A stretch of DNA of 64,000 nt, taken from Pontibacter chinhatensis. GTDB lineage: Bacteria; Bacteroidota; Bacteroidia; Cytophagales; Hymenobacteraceae. Position numbers and translations under genes: made by a program. Shown one piece after another: positions 26,765 to 35,626 of this stretch. The stretch spans positions 1 to 64,000 of the forward strand of contig NZ_FOOT01000005.1 of assembly GCF_900113285.1 (NCBI RefSeq). The letters are read 5' to 3'. The notes below the pieces were generated by a model that worked only from the letters and a program-made list of their open reading frames with translations, ran no database searches and was not told the DNA's origin. The stretch's first letter is position 1. Every line of letters starts with the position of its first letter.

Positions 26765-27544
26765 CTAAACCCCTGCCCAGTATCCTAGTAGCACCAGCAG
26801 TACAACCAGGTTGTTGAACATGTGCAGAGCAACAGACCAACCCATGCCCAACCGCAGGCGCGTGTAGCCCATAAAAACGCCCCCCACCAACTTATGCAGC
26901 AGCAACAATACAAACAGCGCCTGCGGAAGGGTATAGCTTTGAGGGGAGTTAAAATGCAGCAAGGCGAAGGTAGCCGTAAATGCATAAAATACCAGCTCAA
27001 AGTGTCGCTTCCAGAGCAGGTGCACCCTTAGTTTGTGCTTTCGGTGGGTAAGCAACCAAGAGACGAGGCCAAGAAGCATTATGGCCCCCATGGTGTAAGG
27101 TACAAACGAAATATTTAGGGCAAACGCTATCACAGGGCCCAGGCTAAGTAGGAATGTGAGCAGTGCTATAAGTATAAAGGTGCGCGAGTAGATGAGCGGT
27201 AACCTGAAAATCAGCTCCTCTGTTACGGGAGCCAGCAGCACTATCGTCGTAAACACCGGCACAAAGGAGCTTTGGGCGAAAATATAGCTGGCAATGCTCG
27301 CATTTAGCAGTTGAACCCCCAAGATGGTACACAGAAGGGCTACAGCAATAAACAACCCCACCTGCAGCAGGAGCAGGATGAAAGCCAATTGGAAGATGAG
27401 CGGCAGCTTCACCTCCAGCACGTTCTGCTCGCGCTTCAGCAGCCGTGGGCGCCGGGTAAATGCCCATAGCTCCTTAAGGGTATCCTTAAGGGCTGGTGGC
27501 GCTATGCACGGCGGCGCGGCGGTATAAAATACAGGTGTTTTCAT
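26765..27544 (-). CDS. CPBP-family intramembrane metalloprotease (CAAX/ABI)
   Basis: A 259-residue polytopic membrane protein with the CPBP (CAAX prenyl protease 2/abortive infection) signature. Motif 1 is EELIFR (E109, E110, R114), motif 2 is the histidine in FALLHFNSP (near 197) and motif 3 is HMFNNLV (near 241). About seven helices are predicted. Bacterial members process peptides or protect against self-made bacteriocins; no bacteriocin genes are next to this one, so the role is open. It converges with punA. Confidence 0.87.
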   Translation of the reverse strand: MKTPVFYTAAPPCIAPPALKDTLKELWAFTRRPRLLKREQNVLEVKLPLIFQLAFILLLLQVGLFIAVALLCTILGVQLLNASIASYIFAQSSFVPVFTTIVLLAPVTEELIFRLPLIYSRTFILIALLTFLLSLGPVIAFALNISFVPYTMGAIMLLGLVSWLLTHRKHKLRVHLLWKRHFELVFYAFTATFALLHFNSPQSYTLPQALFVLLLLHKLVGGVFMGYTRLRLGMGWSVALHMFNNLVVLLVLLGYWAGV

Positions 27545-27736
27545 AGGGATTTGGTAAGCTGTAATAATTACAATGATATAGTTATATAAAAATACTTATA
27601 TAAACAAAGGTAAGTTCAACTATTTATCGGAAAACGTCTATAGGTGGGTGGTGGCAAGGTGCTGGTAATGTGCTGCGACAGTATAACCGCAACTATTACA
27701 GCATTACTGCATTTAAGCAATTTGGTTGGGCGTGGC

Positions 27737-27769
27737 CAAAAAAAGAGCGGCTACATTGCTGCAGCCGCC
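27737..27769 (-). terminator. Intrinsic terminator of the TonB receptor/DUF4249 operon
   Basis: On the minus strand GCGGCT and AGCCGC pair around a 10-nt loop and are followed by CTCTTTTTTT. It lies 26 bp past the DUF4249 stop. Confidence 0.75.
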
Positions 27770-27794
27770 CCAATAGGCTTATGTAAGGCATCAG

Positions 27795-28610
27795 TTATTT
27801 TCTTATAACCACGGTTTTGCGGTCGAAAGCCAGGTTGGTGAAAATGCCGATGCCGCCTTCCAGTGAGGACTTAATTTGCGAGGGCTGCGCAAAGGGGTTG
27901 CCATTGGCATTCTTGGCGTCGGAGACAGAAGCCAGGAAATCATAGTACTGCTTCTCGATATGGTAGAGCGTTACAATCAGGGTGTCGCCCTCCGCATACT
28001 TGTACGAGGAGCCCAGGGATACGCGTTTCCCATCCGTCAGGTCGTCGGAGGTGACAAAGTCTCGGTCAGAGCCCCCGCTAAGACTGTCGATGTGGGTCAT
28101 GTAGCGGTAGTAGTTAGGCGTATGGGGCGCATCCTGAAATGTGGTAATCAGCAATGCCTCGTCCTTGTCGTTAAAGCGCCACTCTACTTCCTCTATGTTT
28201 ACTTTCGAATGGATTTTTGTGAAGCCGGTTACCTTGCGGCCCCTCCCGTCTACTACCTCCATCTGATAAATGTCGCCAGGCTTGCCAGTCATCACCTCTG
28301 AGGAAGTATGGGTGTAGAAGCGGCCGGTGCTTTTCACCATCACAGGCTTATACTTCAGCTGCACGCGCTTTCCGGATGGGGAGGTGATGTACACAATGGC
28401 GTCCGGCACGACGGGAGGATTGGGCTCCTCAAAGTAACCGGAACTCTCCAGCACGGTGGCCCGCATCTGCTTGCCCGGCTCCAGGTAGCACTCCACAACC
28501 AACTGCGGTGCATAGGCCGGCAGGCTCACGTCAATATCCTTCTCCAAATCGCAGGAGGAAAGTAGGGCCAGCAGCGGCAGGAGCAAGTATAGAACACAAT
28601 TGCGCATCAT
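27795..28610 (-). CDS. DUF4249-family lipoprotein partnering a TonB-dependent receptor
   Basis: A 271-residue lipoprotein with signal MMRNCVLYLLLPLLALLSSC (lipobox LLSSC) followed by DLEKDIDVSLPAYAPQLVVECYLEPGKQMRATVLESSGYF. This is the usual start of DUF4249 proteins of Bacteroidota. These are encoded next to TonB-dependent receptors and are thought to sit on the outer membrane as substrate partners, similar in position to SusD. The start codon overlaps the receptor stop by one base (TGATG), indicating translational coupling. Substrate unknown. Confidence 0.85.
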   Translation of the reverse strand: MMRNCVLYLLLPLLALLSSCDLEKDIDVSLPAYAPQLVVECYLEPGKQMRATVLESSGYFEEPNPPVVPDAIVYITSPSGKRVQLKYKPVMVKSTGRFYTHTSSEVMTGKPGDIYQMEVVDGRGRKVTGFTKIHSKVNIEEVEWRFNDKDEALLITTFQDAPHTPNYYRYMTHIDSLSGGSDRDFVTSDDLTDGKRVSLGSSYKYAEGDTLIVTLYHIEKQYYDFLASVSDAKNANGNPFAQPSQIKSSLEGGIGIFTNLAFDRKTVVIRK

Positions 28611-30916
28611 CAGAATTTAAAGTTATAGGTAACCGAAGGGATAACCGGGAAAAGCGACACCTGCTTTGCCTGGAAGCCAACAATCTGCTGGTTCGACCGG
28701 TCCTTCTGCTGCTCAAAGTATACAAAGTAGGGGTTGCGGCGGTTATACACGTTGTACACACTGAAGGTCAGGTCGGCCTCGCCACGCCGGGGCTTTAGCT
28801 TCAGCACCGCCCCCAGGTCCAGGCGGTGGTAAGCGGCCAGGCGATAGGAGTTACGGTCTTCGTAAATGGGCACAATGCTCGGGTCTTTCCCCTCCACATC
28901 CTGGAAGGCAAAACGGGCAATGGGAACCGAGTATGGGCTGCCGGAGCCATAGACAAAGGCCCCCGTCAGGCTGAGGCGCTTGTTGAGCTGGTGCATGAGC
29001 ACCAGGCTGATGTCGTGGCGGCGGTCGTGACGGGCCGGAAAGCGCCTGCCGTTGTTAATTTCGTCGAACTTACGGTAGGTCCAGGAGAGGGTGTAGCCCA
29101 GCCAGCCGGTGGTTTTGCCGCTCACTTTCTCCAGGTACAGCTCGTTGCCGTAGCTTTCGCCTTTGCCGAACAGGAACTCGTTCTCCAGGCTATCGTTCAC
29201 AAAAAGGTTAGCCCCATCGCGGAAGTCAATCTGGTGCTGCATCCACTTATAGTATACTTCGTTGGTGAGCAGAAACCGGCCTTTCCCAAACAAGTGGCTG
29301 ACGCCCAGGGCTGCCTGCTGCGAGCGCTGCGGCCGCACCCCTTGGCCCGAGGGGTACCAGATGTCGGTGGGGAGCGAGGCGCCGGAGTTGGTGAGCAGGT
29401 GCACGTACTGCATCATGCTGGCGTAGCTGGCCTTCAGGGACGTATGCTCGTTCAGGGTATACTTTACCGAGGCGCGCGGCTCCAGGGCCGCGTAGGTTTT
29501 GCCCGAGCTGTTAAAACCCGACAGGCGCAGGCCGTAGTTAAAGGAGAGCATCGGGCTGAGCACGAAGTCGTCGGAGGCGTAGAGGCCAAACTCGCTGCCG
29601 CTGTAGGTGTTCCCGGCGCCAAAGTTCTGCGTGCTGTCGGCTGACTCAAAGTTCAGGCGGCCCACTGTAAAGCCGTGGCGTGTGGCCTGCGCCCCAAACT
29701 TAAGGCTGTGCCCGTTGCCCACAAACCAATCGAAATCGGTTTTGAAAGTATAATCCTGCACCTCCGAGGTCAGTTTAAAGCTAAAGATGTCAATCTCGTT
29801 GTTGATGTTATACTTGTAGCCGGTGGAGGTGAGGGAGGTGGTGGCAAAAAGGTTGTCATTGAGCTTGTGACGCCAGCGCAAGGTGCCCATGGTGTTGCCC
29901 CAGTCGAAGCCGAAGCTGAAACCGCTATCGTCGAAGCCAAAGAAGTCGCGGCCAAAGTAGCCGCTAAAGCTCAGGTCATTCTTCTCGTCTAGGGTATAGT
30001 TCAGGTTGGCATTCAGGTCATAGAAGTAGTAGTCGGGGATGGGGCTGAAGTCGTCGTCGCCCTCTTTCAGGCGGTTAATCTGCCGCGTGAAAATATCGAC
30101 ATAGGTACGCCTCCCGGAGACAGAAAAGTTGAGTTTGTCTTTCAGGATAGGTCCCTCCACAGTGAGGCGCGAGGAGATAAGCCCCAGGCCGCCGCTGCTG
30201 CTGATGCGCTCGTTGTTGCCCCGGTTCATCTTCACATCCACCACCGAGGAGAGCCTGCCGCCAAACTGCGCCGGAAAGCCGCCTTTGTAGAGCTCCACGC
30301 TCCTGACGGCGTCAGGATTAAACACGCTGAAAAAGCCAAAGAGGTGCGAGGGGTTGTAGATCATGGCATCGTCCAGCAACACCAGGTTCTGGTCGGGGCC
30401 GCCGCCGCGCACATACAGGCCGCTGGTGCCCTCCCCCCCGGACTGGATGCCGGGCTTCAGCTGCAGCGTCTTCACCAGGTCTACCTCCCCAAACAGGGCA
30501 GGCAGCAGTTTGGCCTCTGTGGAGGAGAGTGTTTCCACGCTCATGCGGGTGTCGTTCAGCTTCTGCTCCAGGGAGCTGGCCTGTATCTCCACGACCTGCA
30601 GCTCGTTGCTGGCGAGGTCAAGTATAAAGTTTATACTTTGCCCGGTTGTTGCCACCCTGACGGTGCGGGTGCCGGTGGTATAGCCGATGTAGGTGGCCTG
30701 CAGGGTGTGCTCCCCCTCTGGCAGGCTAAGGGTATAATAGCCGTTTTCGTTCGTAATGGTGCCGGCCCCCGACTCTGGCGAAGATACCGTGGCCCCGATC
30801 AGCGCCTCACCGTTGCTGGCGGCCCGCACGTAGCCCTGCACCACCTGCCGTTGCGCCCAGGCTGGCCAAGAAATGAAGAGCAACAGTAACAGTAAGGTAG
30901 TATAGTAGCTTCGCAT
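28610..30916 (-). CDS. TonB-dependent outer-membrane receptor with N-terminal carboxypeptidase-like domain
   Basis: A 768-residue receptor with a signal peptide (MRSYYTTLLLLLLFISWPAWAQ). A CarboxypepD_reg-like domain spans about 24-105 (VQGYVRAASNGEALIGATVSS ... ENGYYTLSLPEGEHTL). The plug lies at about 115-225 (VETLSSTEAKLLPALFGEVDLVKTLQLKPGIQSGGEGTSGLYVRGGGPDQNLVLLDD) and a 22-strand-type barrel runs to the terminal VTYNFKF. It imports a ligand by TonB energy; the substrate is not clear, and no SusC-specific features are seen. It forms a coupled pair with the downstream DUF4249 lipoprotein. Confidence 0.92.
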   Translation of the reverse strand: MRSYYTTLLLLLLFISWPAWAQRQVVQGYVRAASNGEALIGATVSSPESGAGTITNENGYYTLSLPEGEHTLQATYIGYTTGTRTVRVATTGQSINFILDLASNELQVVEIQASSLEQKLNDTRMSVETLSSTEAKLLPALFGEVDLVKTLQLKPGIQSGGEGTSGLYVRGGGPDQNLVLLDDAMIYNPSHLFGFFSVFNPDAVRSVELYKGGFPAQFGGRLSSVVDVKMNRGNNERISSSGGLGLISSRLTVEGPILKDKLNFSVSGRRTYVDIFTRQINRLKEGDDDFSPIPDYYFYDLNANLNYTLDEKNDLSFSGYFGRDFFGFDDSGFSFGFDWGNTMGTLRWRHKLNDNLFATTSLTSTGYKYNINNEIDIFSFKLTSEVQDYTFKTDFDWFVGNGHSLKFGAQATRHGFTVGRLNFESADSTQNFGAGNTYSGSEFGLYASDDFVLSPMLSFNYGLRLSGFNSSGKTYAALEPRASVKYTLNEHTSLKASYASMMQYVHLLTNSGASLPTDIWYPSGQGVRPQRSQQAALGVSHLFGKGRFLLTNEVYYKWMQHQIDFRDGANLFVNDSLENEFLFGKGESYGNELYLEKVSGKTTGWLGYTLSWTYRKFDEINNGRRFPARHDRRHDISLVLMHQLNKRLSLTGAFVYGSGSPYSVPIARFAFQDVEGKDPSIVPIYEDRNSYRLAAYHRLDLGAVLKLKPRRGEADLTFSVYNVYNRRNPYFVYFEQQKDRSNQQIVGFQAKQVSLFPVIPSVTYNFKF

Positions 30917-31056
30917 GTATCCATCTGTTACGGTGAGGTTAGGCTAAAATAGCCAGAAGTACCGGCAACAGGAAATAAACTTTTGTCAGTGAGTCTTAGG
31001 ATTAGAACTGCAAGTGCAGCCAATTGGTTTACCCGGCGACCGTTTTATTAAATGCG

Positions 31057-31084
31057 AAAGCCGTTGCCACGGGCAACGGCCTTT
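31057..31084 (-). terminator. Intrinsic terminator after tolC-like gene
   Basis: GCCGTTGCC and GGCAACGGC pair around ACG, flanked by AAA(G) and CTTT. On the minus strand it follows the TolC stop and separates it from the TonB receptor gene. Confidence 0.65.
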
Positions 31085-31140
31085 GCAAAGTATGGGTAAT
31101 AGTAGATAGGTTAGGTGATAGGTTTCGCGTTATTCGGTAC

Positions 31141-32502
31141 TTAATTTGCCTGCCCCTGGTACAGCTCCAGAATCCGTTTCTTCAGGTAAAACTCGCATTT
31201 GCTCTGCAGCAGCTCCGCCTGCGACCTGTTCATGTTGTTGAGCGACTCCATGTAGGCAAAGAAATCGATGGAGCCCAGCTCATAGCGCCGCTTGGCCGAC
31301 TCAAAAGCACGCTGGGTATACTCCAGGTTAGCGGTGACGGTGTTATACTTCTCGCGGGCGGCCAGCACATCCTGGTAGGCCTGCTGCACCGTCTGCCGGA
31401 GCTGGTTTTGGCTGGCCACATAGTCGAGCTCGGCGTTGCGCAGGTCCAGGCGCGCGGTTTGGGCATCGAACTGGCGGCTCAGGCCATTAAAAATCGGCAC
31501 GCTCAGGTTCAGGGCCACTACCTTGCGTTGGTTCAGGTCCAGCTGGTCGAAGTAGGGCATTGTCTTGAGGTTACCGTTTTCAGGGTCTTTGTAAATGTTG
31601 CTGGAGTAGTTGGAGCCCAGCATCCCCTCCAGCGAAAGGGTGGGAGAGAAGTTGCTTTTGGCAATTTTGAGCTCGGTTTTCGCGGCATCCAGGCTGGCGG
31701 CGGTAGATTTTACCAGAGGCGAGTAGGCCAATGCATTACTCATTACCTGGTCCTCAGCAGGCAGTTCCATGTGCACCTCATCCGGTGTGGCCGGCAATGC
31801 CAGCTGGTAACTCGGCGTTCCCTCCACGTTCATCTCCTGGATGAGTTGCAGCATGGCCCGGCGGGAATTGTTCTGGTGCGTGATCAGGTTGAGTTTCTCA
31901 GTGGCCACCTGTGCCTTTATCTGGTATACTTCGTCCATGGCGCGCACCCCGGCCCGTTCCAGCTTCTCCATTTGGCTCAGTTGTCCTTCCAGCAGCGCTA
32001 TCCTGGCTTCCGATATTTTGATGTTCTCCCCTTCCACCAGGGCCTGCAGGTAGTAGGCGGTAATATTGGTTTCCAGGTCTATCTCCGCCTGGTCCTCGGC
32101 AAAGGCCCTTGCCTGCGCCAACTGCCTGGACTGCCTGAGCTCGTGGAGTTTGGCGAAGCCATCAAACAATACCACCTGCCCCGACACGTATGGGTAGGAG
32201 GCTGTGGTGTTGCCCCGCTTCACCTCACCCGCCACGTTGTCGAATACCAGGCCGTTGGTGCGGCTCACATCGGCATTGGCCGAGATGGAAGGCAGGTAGC
32301 TGTACTTGCTGCGGCGCACATTAATATCGGCCTTGCTACTGTTGTAGCGCGCATGGCGCAGCGCCACGTTGTTCTGGAGGGCCAGGTCCAGGCTTTTTTC
32401 CAGCGTCAGGGGCTCTTGCGCGTAGGCGGCAGAAGTTAGGCCAAGGCACAGGGCCAGCCCTCCCAGCTTTGCCAGCAGGGCTTTGGTGGTACATTTTTTC
32501 AT
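31141..32502 (-). CDS. TolC-family outer-membrane efflux protein
   Basis: A 453-residue outer-membrane factor that forms the trimeric exit duct of efflux systems or type I secretion. It has a signal peptide (MKKCTTKALLAKLGGLALCLGLTSAAYAQ) and two OEP repeats. Long helices of each include LEKSLDLALQNNVALRHARYNSSKADINVRRSKYSYLPSISANADVSR and QLRQTVQQAYQDVLAAREKYNTVTANLEYTQRAFESAKRRYELG. It starts 45 nt after the M61 peptidase on the same strand. The adaptor and ATPase lie further upstream, so all may serve one export system. Confidence 0.9.
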   Translation of the reverse strand: MKKCTTKALLAKLGGLALCLGLTSAAYAQEPLTLEKSLDLALQNNVALRHARYNSSKADINVRRSKYSYLPSISANADVSRTNGLVFDNVAGEVKRGNTTASYPYVSGQVVLFDGFAKLHELRQSRQLAQARAFAEDQAEIDLETNITAYYLQALVEGENIKISEARIALLEGQLSQMEKLERAGVRAMDEVYQIKAQVATEKLNLITHQNNSRRAMLQLIQEMNVEGTPSYQLALPATPDEVHMELPAEDQVMSNALAYSPLVKSTAASLDAAKTELKIAKSNFSPTLSLEGMLGSNYSSNIYKDPENGNLKTMPYFDQLDLNQRKVVALNLSVPIFNGLSRQFDAQTARLDLRNAELDYVASQNQLRQTVQQAYQDVLAAREKYNTVTANLEYTQRAFESAKRRYELGSIDFFAYMESLNNMNRSQAELLQSKCEFYLKKRILELYQGQAN

Positions 32503-32547
32503 AGTTTTATTTTATACTAAGTGGCAATGATCCTCTGCAAAGTATAG

Positions 32548-34428
32548 CTATGCGCCTTCTGTGCCCAGCCAGGCGTTGCGCAGCTGCAGCTGCTCCGGCG
32601 TAGCCATGGGGTCTGGCTTAAGCAGGTGCTGTTGCTCGCGCTTAATGGCGGTGGCCCTTCCTTTCAGCTTCTTCTCCTTCATCTCACCTTTCTCGTTCAG
32701 CCTGCCCACCGTAAAGGTCAGCTTCTCGCCAGGCTTCATGTTCTGCAGGTCCTCGCTGATGAGTTGGCGTATGTTGGCCGGGGTGATTTCGGTGCCATTA
32801 AAAGCAAGCAGCAGGTCGTTGTTCCGGAAACCTATTTTGCGGCCAAACGCATCCATGTCTGTGGTGTCGGCTACCTTAATCTTTCCTGTCTCCTCGTCAT
32901 AGCCCGGGGCAAAGCTGCCGTAGGAAATAATCTCCTGTTGTCCCTTTGGCTGGTACAGGATGCCCACTTTGCGGAATGTCTCCTCCAGCGGAAGCGGCTC
33001 CGAGCCCTCGACATACCTGGCAAAGAAATCCCGGATCTCAGGGTAAGTAAGCTCCGTAATCTTATCGAACAGCTCGTCGTCCTTAAAGGCGTTTTCCTTG
33101 CCGTAGGTTTTCGACAGGTCGAGCATCAGGTCGCGGAGGCTATACTTGCCCTGGCTGAGCTCGCGCAGCCGTACGTCCAGCACCATTCCAATCAGGGCGC
33201 CCTTCTGGTACACGTTGCCATACTCGTTCGCATACTTGTCCAGCACGTTGGCGCTCATCTCGGTGAAGGGCAGGGTGTCGTTGTAATAGGTCTTGGAGGT
33301 GAGGATATAGTCGCGGATTTTGTCCAGGAACGTTTCCATGTCATACAGGCCCTCATAGAGCTGCACGTGTGTGGCAAAATACTCTGTCACGCCCTCGTAT
33401 AGCCACAGGTGCTTCGACATTTTGGGGTTGATGAAGTCGAAGTTGCCGATCTCCTCGGAGTGCACGTTCAGGGGCGTTACGATGTGGAAGAACTCATGCG
33501 CCGCCACGTCGCGGATGGTGCTGCTGAACTGCTCCTCCGGCATCTCGGGCAGAAAGTATACCGAGGAATAGGAATGCTCCAGGGCTCCGAAAGAACCCGA
33601 TTTGCCCACACGCTCCGGCACGTAAATCAGGAACGCATACTTATCCACCGGAAGCGTGCCGCCCAGGTAACTACGCTGTGCCTCCAGTATACTTTTAACG
33701 TTGGCAGCAATTGGGCCGGAGGTGACACGACCGCTGGGGGAGTATACCGATACAAGCACATCCGTTCCGCCCAAATCTATGATGGTGGTGTCAGGGAGGT
33801 TATACATCAGCGGCGAGTCGGCCAGCTCCACGTAATTGGGCAGCTCGAAAGTGTCCTGCTTGTCTGTGGTAGCCGCGGCAACCAGCGGGGTGGAGCCATA
33901 GAAGCCCTCAGGCTTGGTGACGTTCAAAGTATAAGGCACTTGCTTTAGATCATCGAAATAGCCTATGAAGCCGAAGGGGTTGATGAGGAAGTTTTTGCCC
34001 TCCTCGATGTTGGTGCCGCCTGGCTCAAACACCACGTCCTCGCGTTTGGAGGCATCAAAGGTATCGTCCACCCAATAAGTGATTCTGTCGAGCTGGGTGG
34101 CATTGCTTATTTTCCAGCGATTGGTGTCCAGCCGCTCCACGGCCAGGGTGTCGCCTTTGGCGTTATATGCCTTAAAGTCGTTTACAAACTTGCCAAAGTC
34201 GGAGACGGAGTAAGTGCCGGGTACGATTTTGGGCATGTTGTACACGATGTCGTTTCGGGTGATGGCTGGCGCCTGCACCGTTACCTGCACCCTGTCGTTC
34301 TGTGCGTTTGCCAGGTCTACAGTTACGTTATACTTTGTGCTGGCGGGGTTCTGCGGTGTACTGCCGGCCAGGGTTGCCATACTCAGGCTGAGGCAAAGTG
34401 TAAGAGCGGTAAAAGTTTTTTTCAGCAT
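32548..34428 (-). CDS. M61-family metallopeptidase with PDZ domain
   Basis: A 626-residue exported peptidase related to glycyl aminopeptidase, with a signal peptide (MLKKTFTALTLCLSLSMATLAG) and an N-terminal beta domain. A thermolysin-like catalytic core contains HEFFH (residues 311-315) and the downstream zinc-ligand glutamate in WLYEGVTEYFA (near 341). The C-terminal PDZ domain (about 505-600) includes GRKIGFRNNDLLLAFNGTEITPANIRQLI. Family members act in the periplasm or outside. It sits between the ABC ATPase and TolC genes, where a permease would be expected. Confidence 0.9.
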   Translation of the reverse strand: MLKKTFTALTLCLSLSMATLAGSTPQNPASTKYNVTVDLANAQNDRVQVTVQAPAITRNDIVYNMPKIVPGTYSVSDFGKFVNDFKAYNAKGDTLAVERLDTNRWKISNATQLDRITYWVDDTFDASKREDVVFEPGGTNIEEGKNFLINPFGFIGYFDDLKQVPYTLNVTKPEGFYGSTPLVAAATTDKQDTFELPNYVELADSPLMYNLPDTTIIDLGGTDVLVSVYSPSGRVTSGPIAANVKSILEAQRSYLGGTLPVDKYAFLIYVPERVGKSGSFGALEHSYSSVYFLPEMPEEQFSSTIRDVAAHEFFHIVTPLNVHSEEIGNFDFINPKMSKHLWLYEGVTEYFATHVQLYEGLYDMETFLDKIRDYILTSKTYYNDTLPFTEMSANVLDKYANEYGNVYQKGALIGMVLDVRLRELSQGKYSLRDLMLDLSKTYGKENAFKDDELFDKITELTYPEIRDFFARYVEGSEPLPLEETFRKVGILYQPKGQQEIISYGSFAPGYDEETGKIKVADTTDMDAFGRKIGFRNNDLLLAFNGTEITPANIRQLISEDLQNMKPGEKLTFTVGRLNEKGEMKEKKLKGRATAIKREQQHLLKPDPMATPEQLQLRNAWLGTEGA

Positions 34429-34596
34429 AGTGTGTTTCTGTTTCTATCAATTTAACTTCTACGAAGTATAAAGGATAGTCTTTTTAGACAAACAGGCCTA
34501 ATTTGTAGACCAGCTCTTAAATGCCTTGCCAGCCACCCGACCAATAGATGCAGGAAAAGTATAAATGGTTGCCTGCTTATACTTTCAGGATGATGC

Positions 34597-34630
34597 CCCG
34601 GGGACCGGCAGGCGTGCCGGCATCCCCGGG
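34597..34630. other. GC-rich palindrome in an intergenic gap
   Basis: The 347-bp gap between the M61 start and the ABC ATPase end contains a nested inverted repeat. CCCGGGGA-CCGGCA pairs with TGCCGG-(CA)-TCCCCGGG around GGCG. No T-run follows, so it does not look like a terminator. A 'gttagaaagttagagag' minisatellite lies at about 34664-34700. No ORF is supported in the gap. Confidence 0.55.
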
Positions 34631-34775
34631 ATACTCACCATACAAACAAACAACAAACATTCGGGAGTTAGAAAGTTAGAGAGTTAAAGAGTTAGAAAGT
34701 TTGGGAGGTGTACTCACACGTGACCTGTAACCAACAACTAATATCTATTAACTAACAACTAACCTTAATTATTCT

Positions 34776-35495
34776 TTACAGCAACTCTGCGGCGTGGCGG
34801 CGCACGTTCAGGTTCTCGGTTACAATCTGTCCGTCAAACAGGTTGACGATGCGGTGGGCGTACTCGGCGTCGGTTGGGGAGTGCGTTACCATCACCACAG
34901 TGGTGCCGGCATCGTTTAGCTCCGACAACAGCTGCATCACCTCGCGTCCATGCACCGAGTCCAGGTTACCGGTGGGTTCGTCGGCAAGTATAAGCGCCGG
35001 CTCAGACACCACGGCCCGGGCAATGGCGGCACGCTGCTGCTGACCGCCGGAGAGCTGCTGCGGAAAGTGGCTACGACGGTGCGCGATACCCATGCGCTCC
35101 ATGGCCTGCAGGGTGCGCTGCGCCATTTCCGACTTGGAATAACCCAGGTAAGCCAGCGGGAGGGCGATGTTTTCCTCCACGGTCAGCTCATCGATCAGGT
35201 TAAAGCTCTGGAACACGAAGCCCAGGTTTTGCTTGCGCAGCTTGGCGCGCTGGCGCTCCGACACGTTGGCCACCTCCTGGCCTAAAAACTTGAAACTGCC
35301 TGCCGACGGGCTGTCGAGCATGCCCAGGATGTTAAGCAACGTAGACTTGCCGCAGCCAGAGGGGCCCATGATAGCCACAAACTCACCACGTTTAATCTTC
35401 AGGTCTACCCCGGCCAGGGCAGTCGTTTCCACCGTGTCGGTCACATACTTCTTCTGCAGGTTTTGTGTATCGATGATAAGTTCTTGTGTGCTCAT
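34776..35495 (-). CDS. ABC transporter ATP-binding protein, MacB/LolD type
   Basis: A 239-residue ATPase that would energise an FtsX-like permease of the MacB/LolCDE class. It has Walker A GPSGCGKST (44-52), the Q-loop in LGFVFQSFNLIDELTVEENIALPL, signature LSGGQQQR, Walker B ALILADEPTGNLD and the switch histidine in VMVTHSP. It is a stand-alone ATPase domain. It lies 131 nt after the adaptor gene on the same strand, but no permease gene is found on either side within the window. Confidence 0.92.
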   Translation of the reverse strand: MSTQELIIDTQNLQKKYVTDTVETTALAGVDLKIKRGEFVAIMGPSGCGKSTLLNILGMLDSPSAGSFKFLGQEVANVSERQRAKLRKQNLGFVFQSFNLIDELTVEENIALPLAYLGYSKSEMAQRTLQAMERMGIAHRRSHFPQQLSGGQQQRAAIARAVVSEPALILADEPTGNLDSVHGREVMQLLSELNDAGTTVVMVTHSPTDAEYAHRIVNLFDGQIVTENLNVRRHAAELL

Positions 35496-35626
35496 GGTTA
35501 TTGCTTTTGAAATGAGGTTAACGTTCTATTTTGTACTAATGGATGCTTTATTGCTGGTTGTTGATAGTTGATTGTCGTTTTCTCAATCATATGTAGGGAA
35601 AACAATTAGCAATAAGCAATCAACAA

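Noticed and set aside
31024..32439. 471-codon plus-strand ORF antisense to the TolC gene
   Set aside because: It is the complement of a clear TolC-family gene and has no recognisable protein features; high GC third positions create long antisense frames here.
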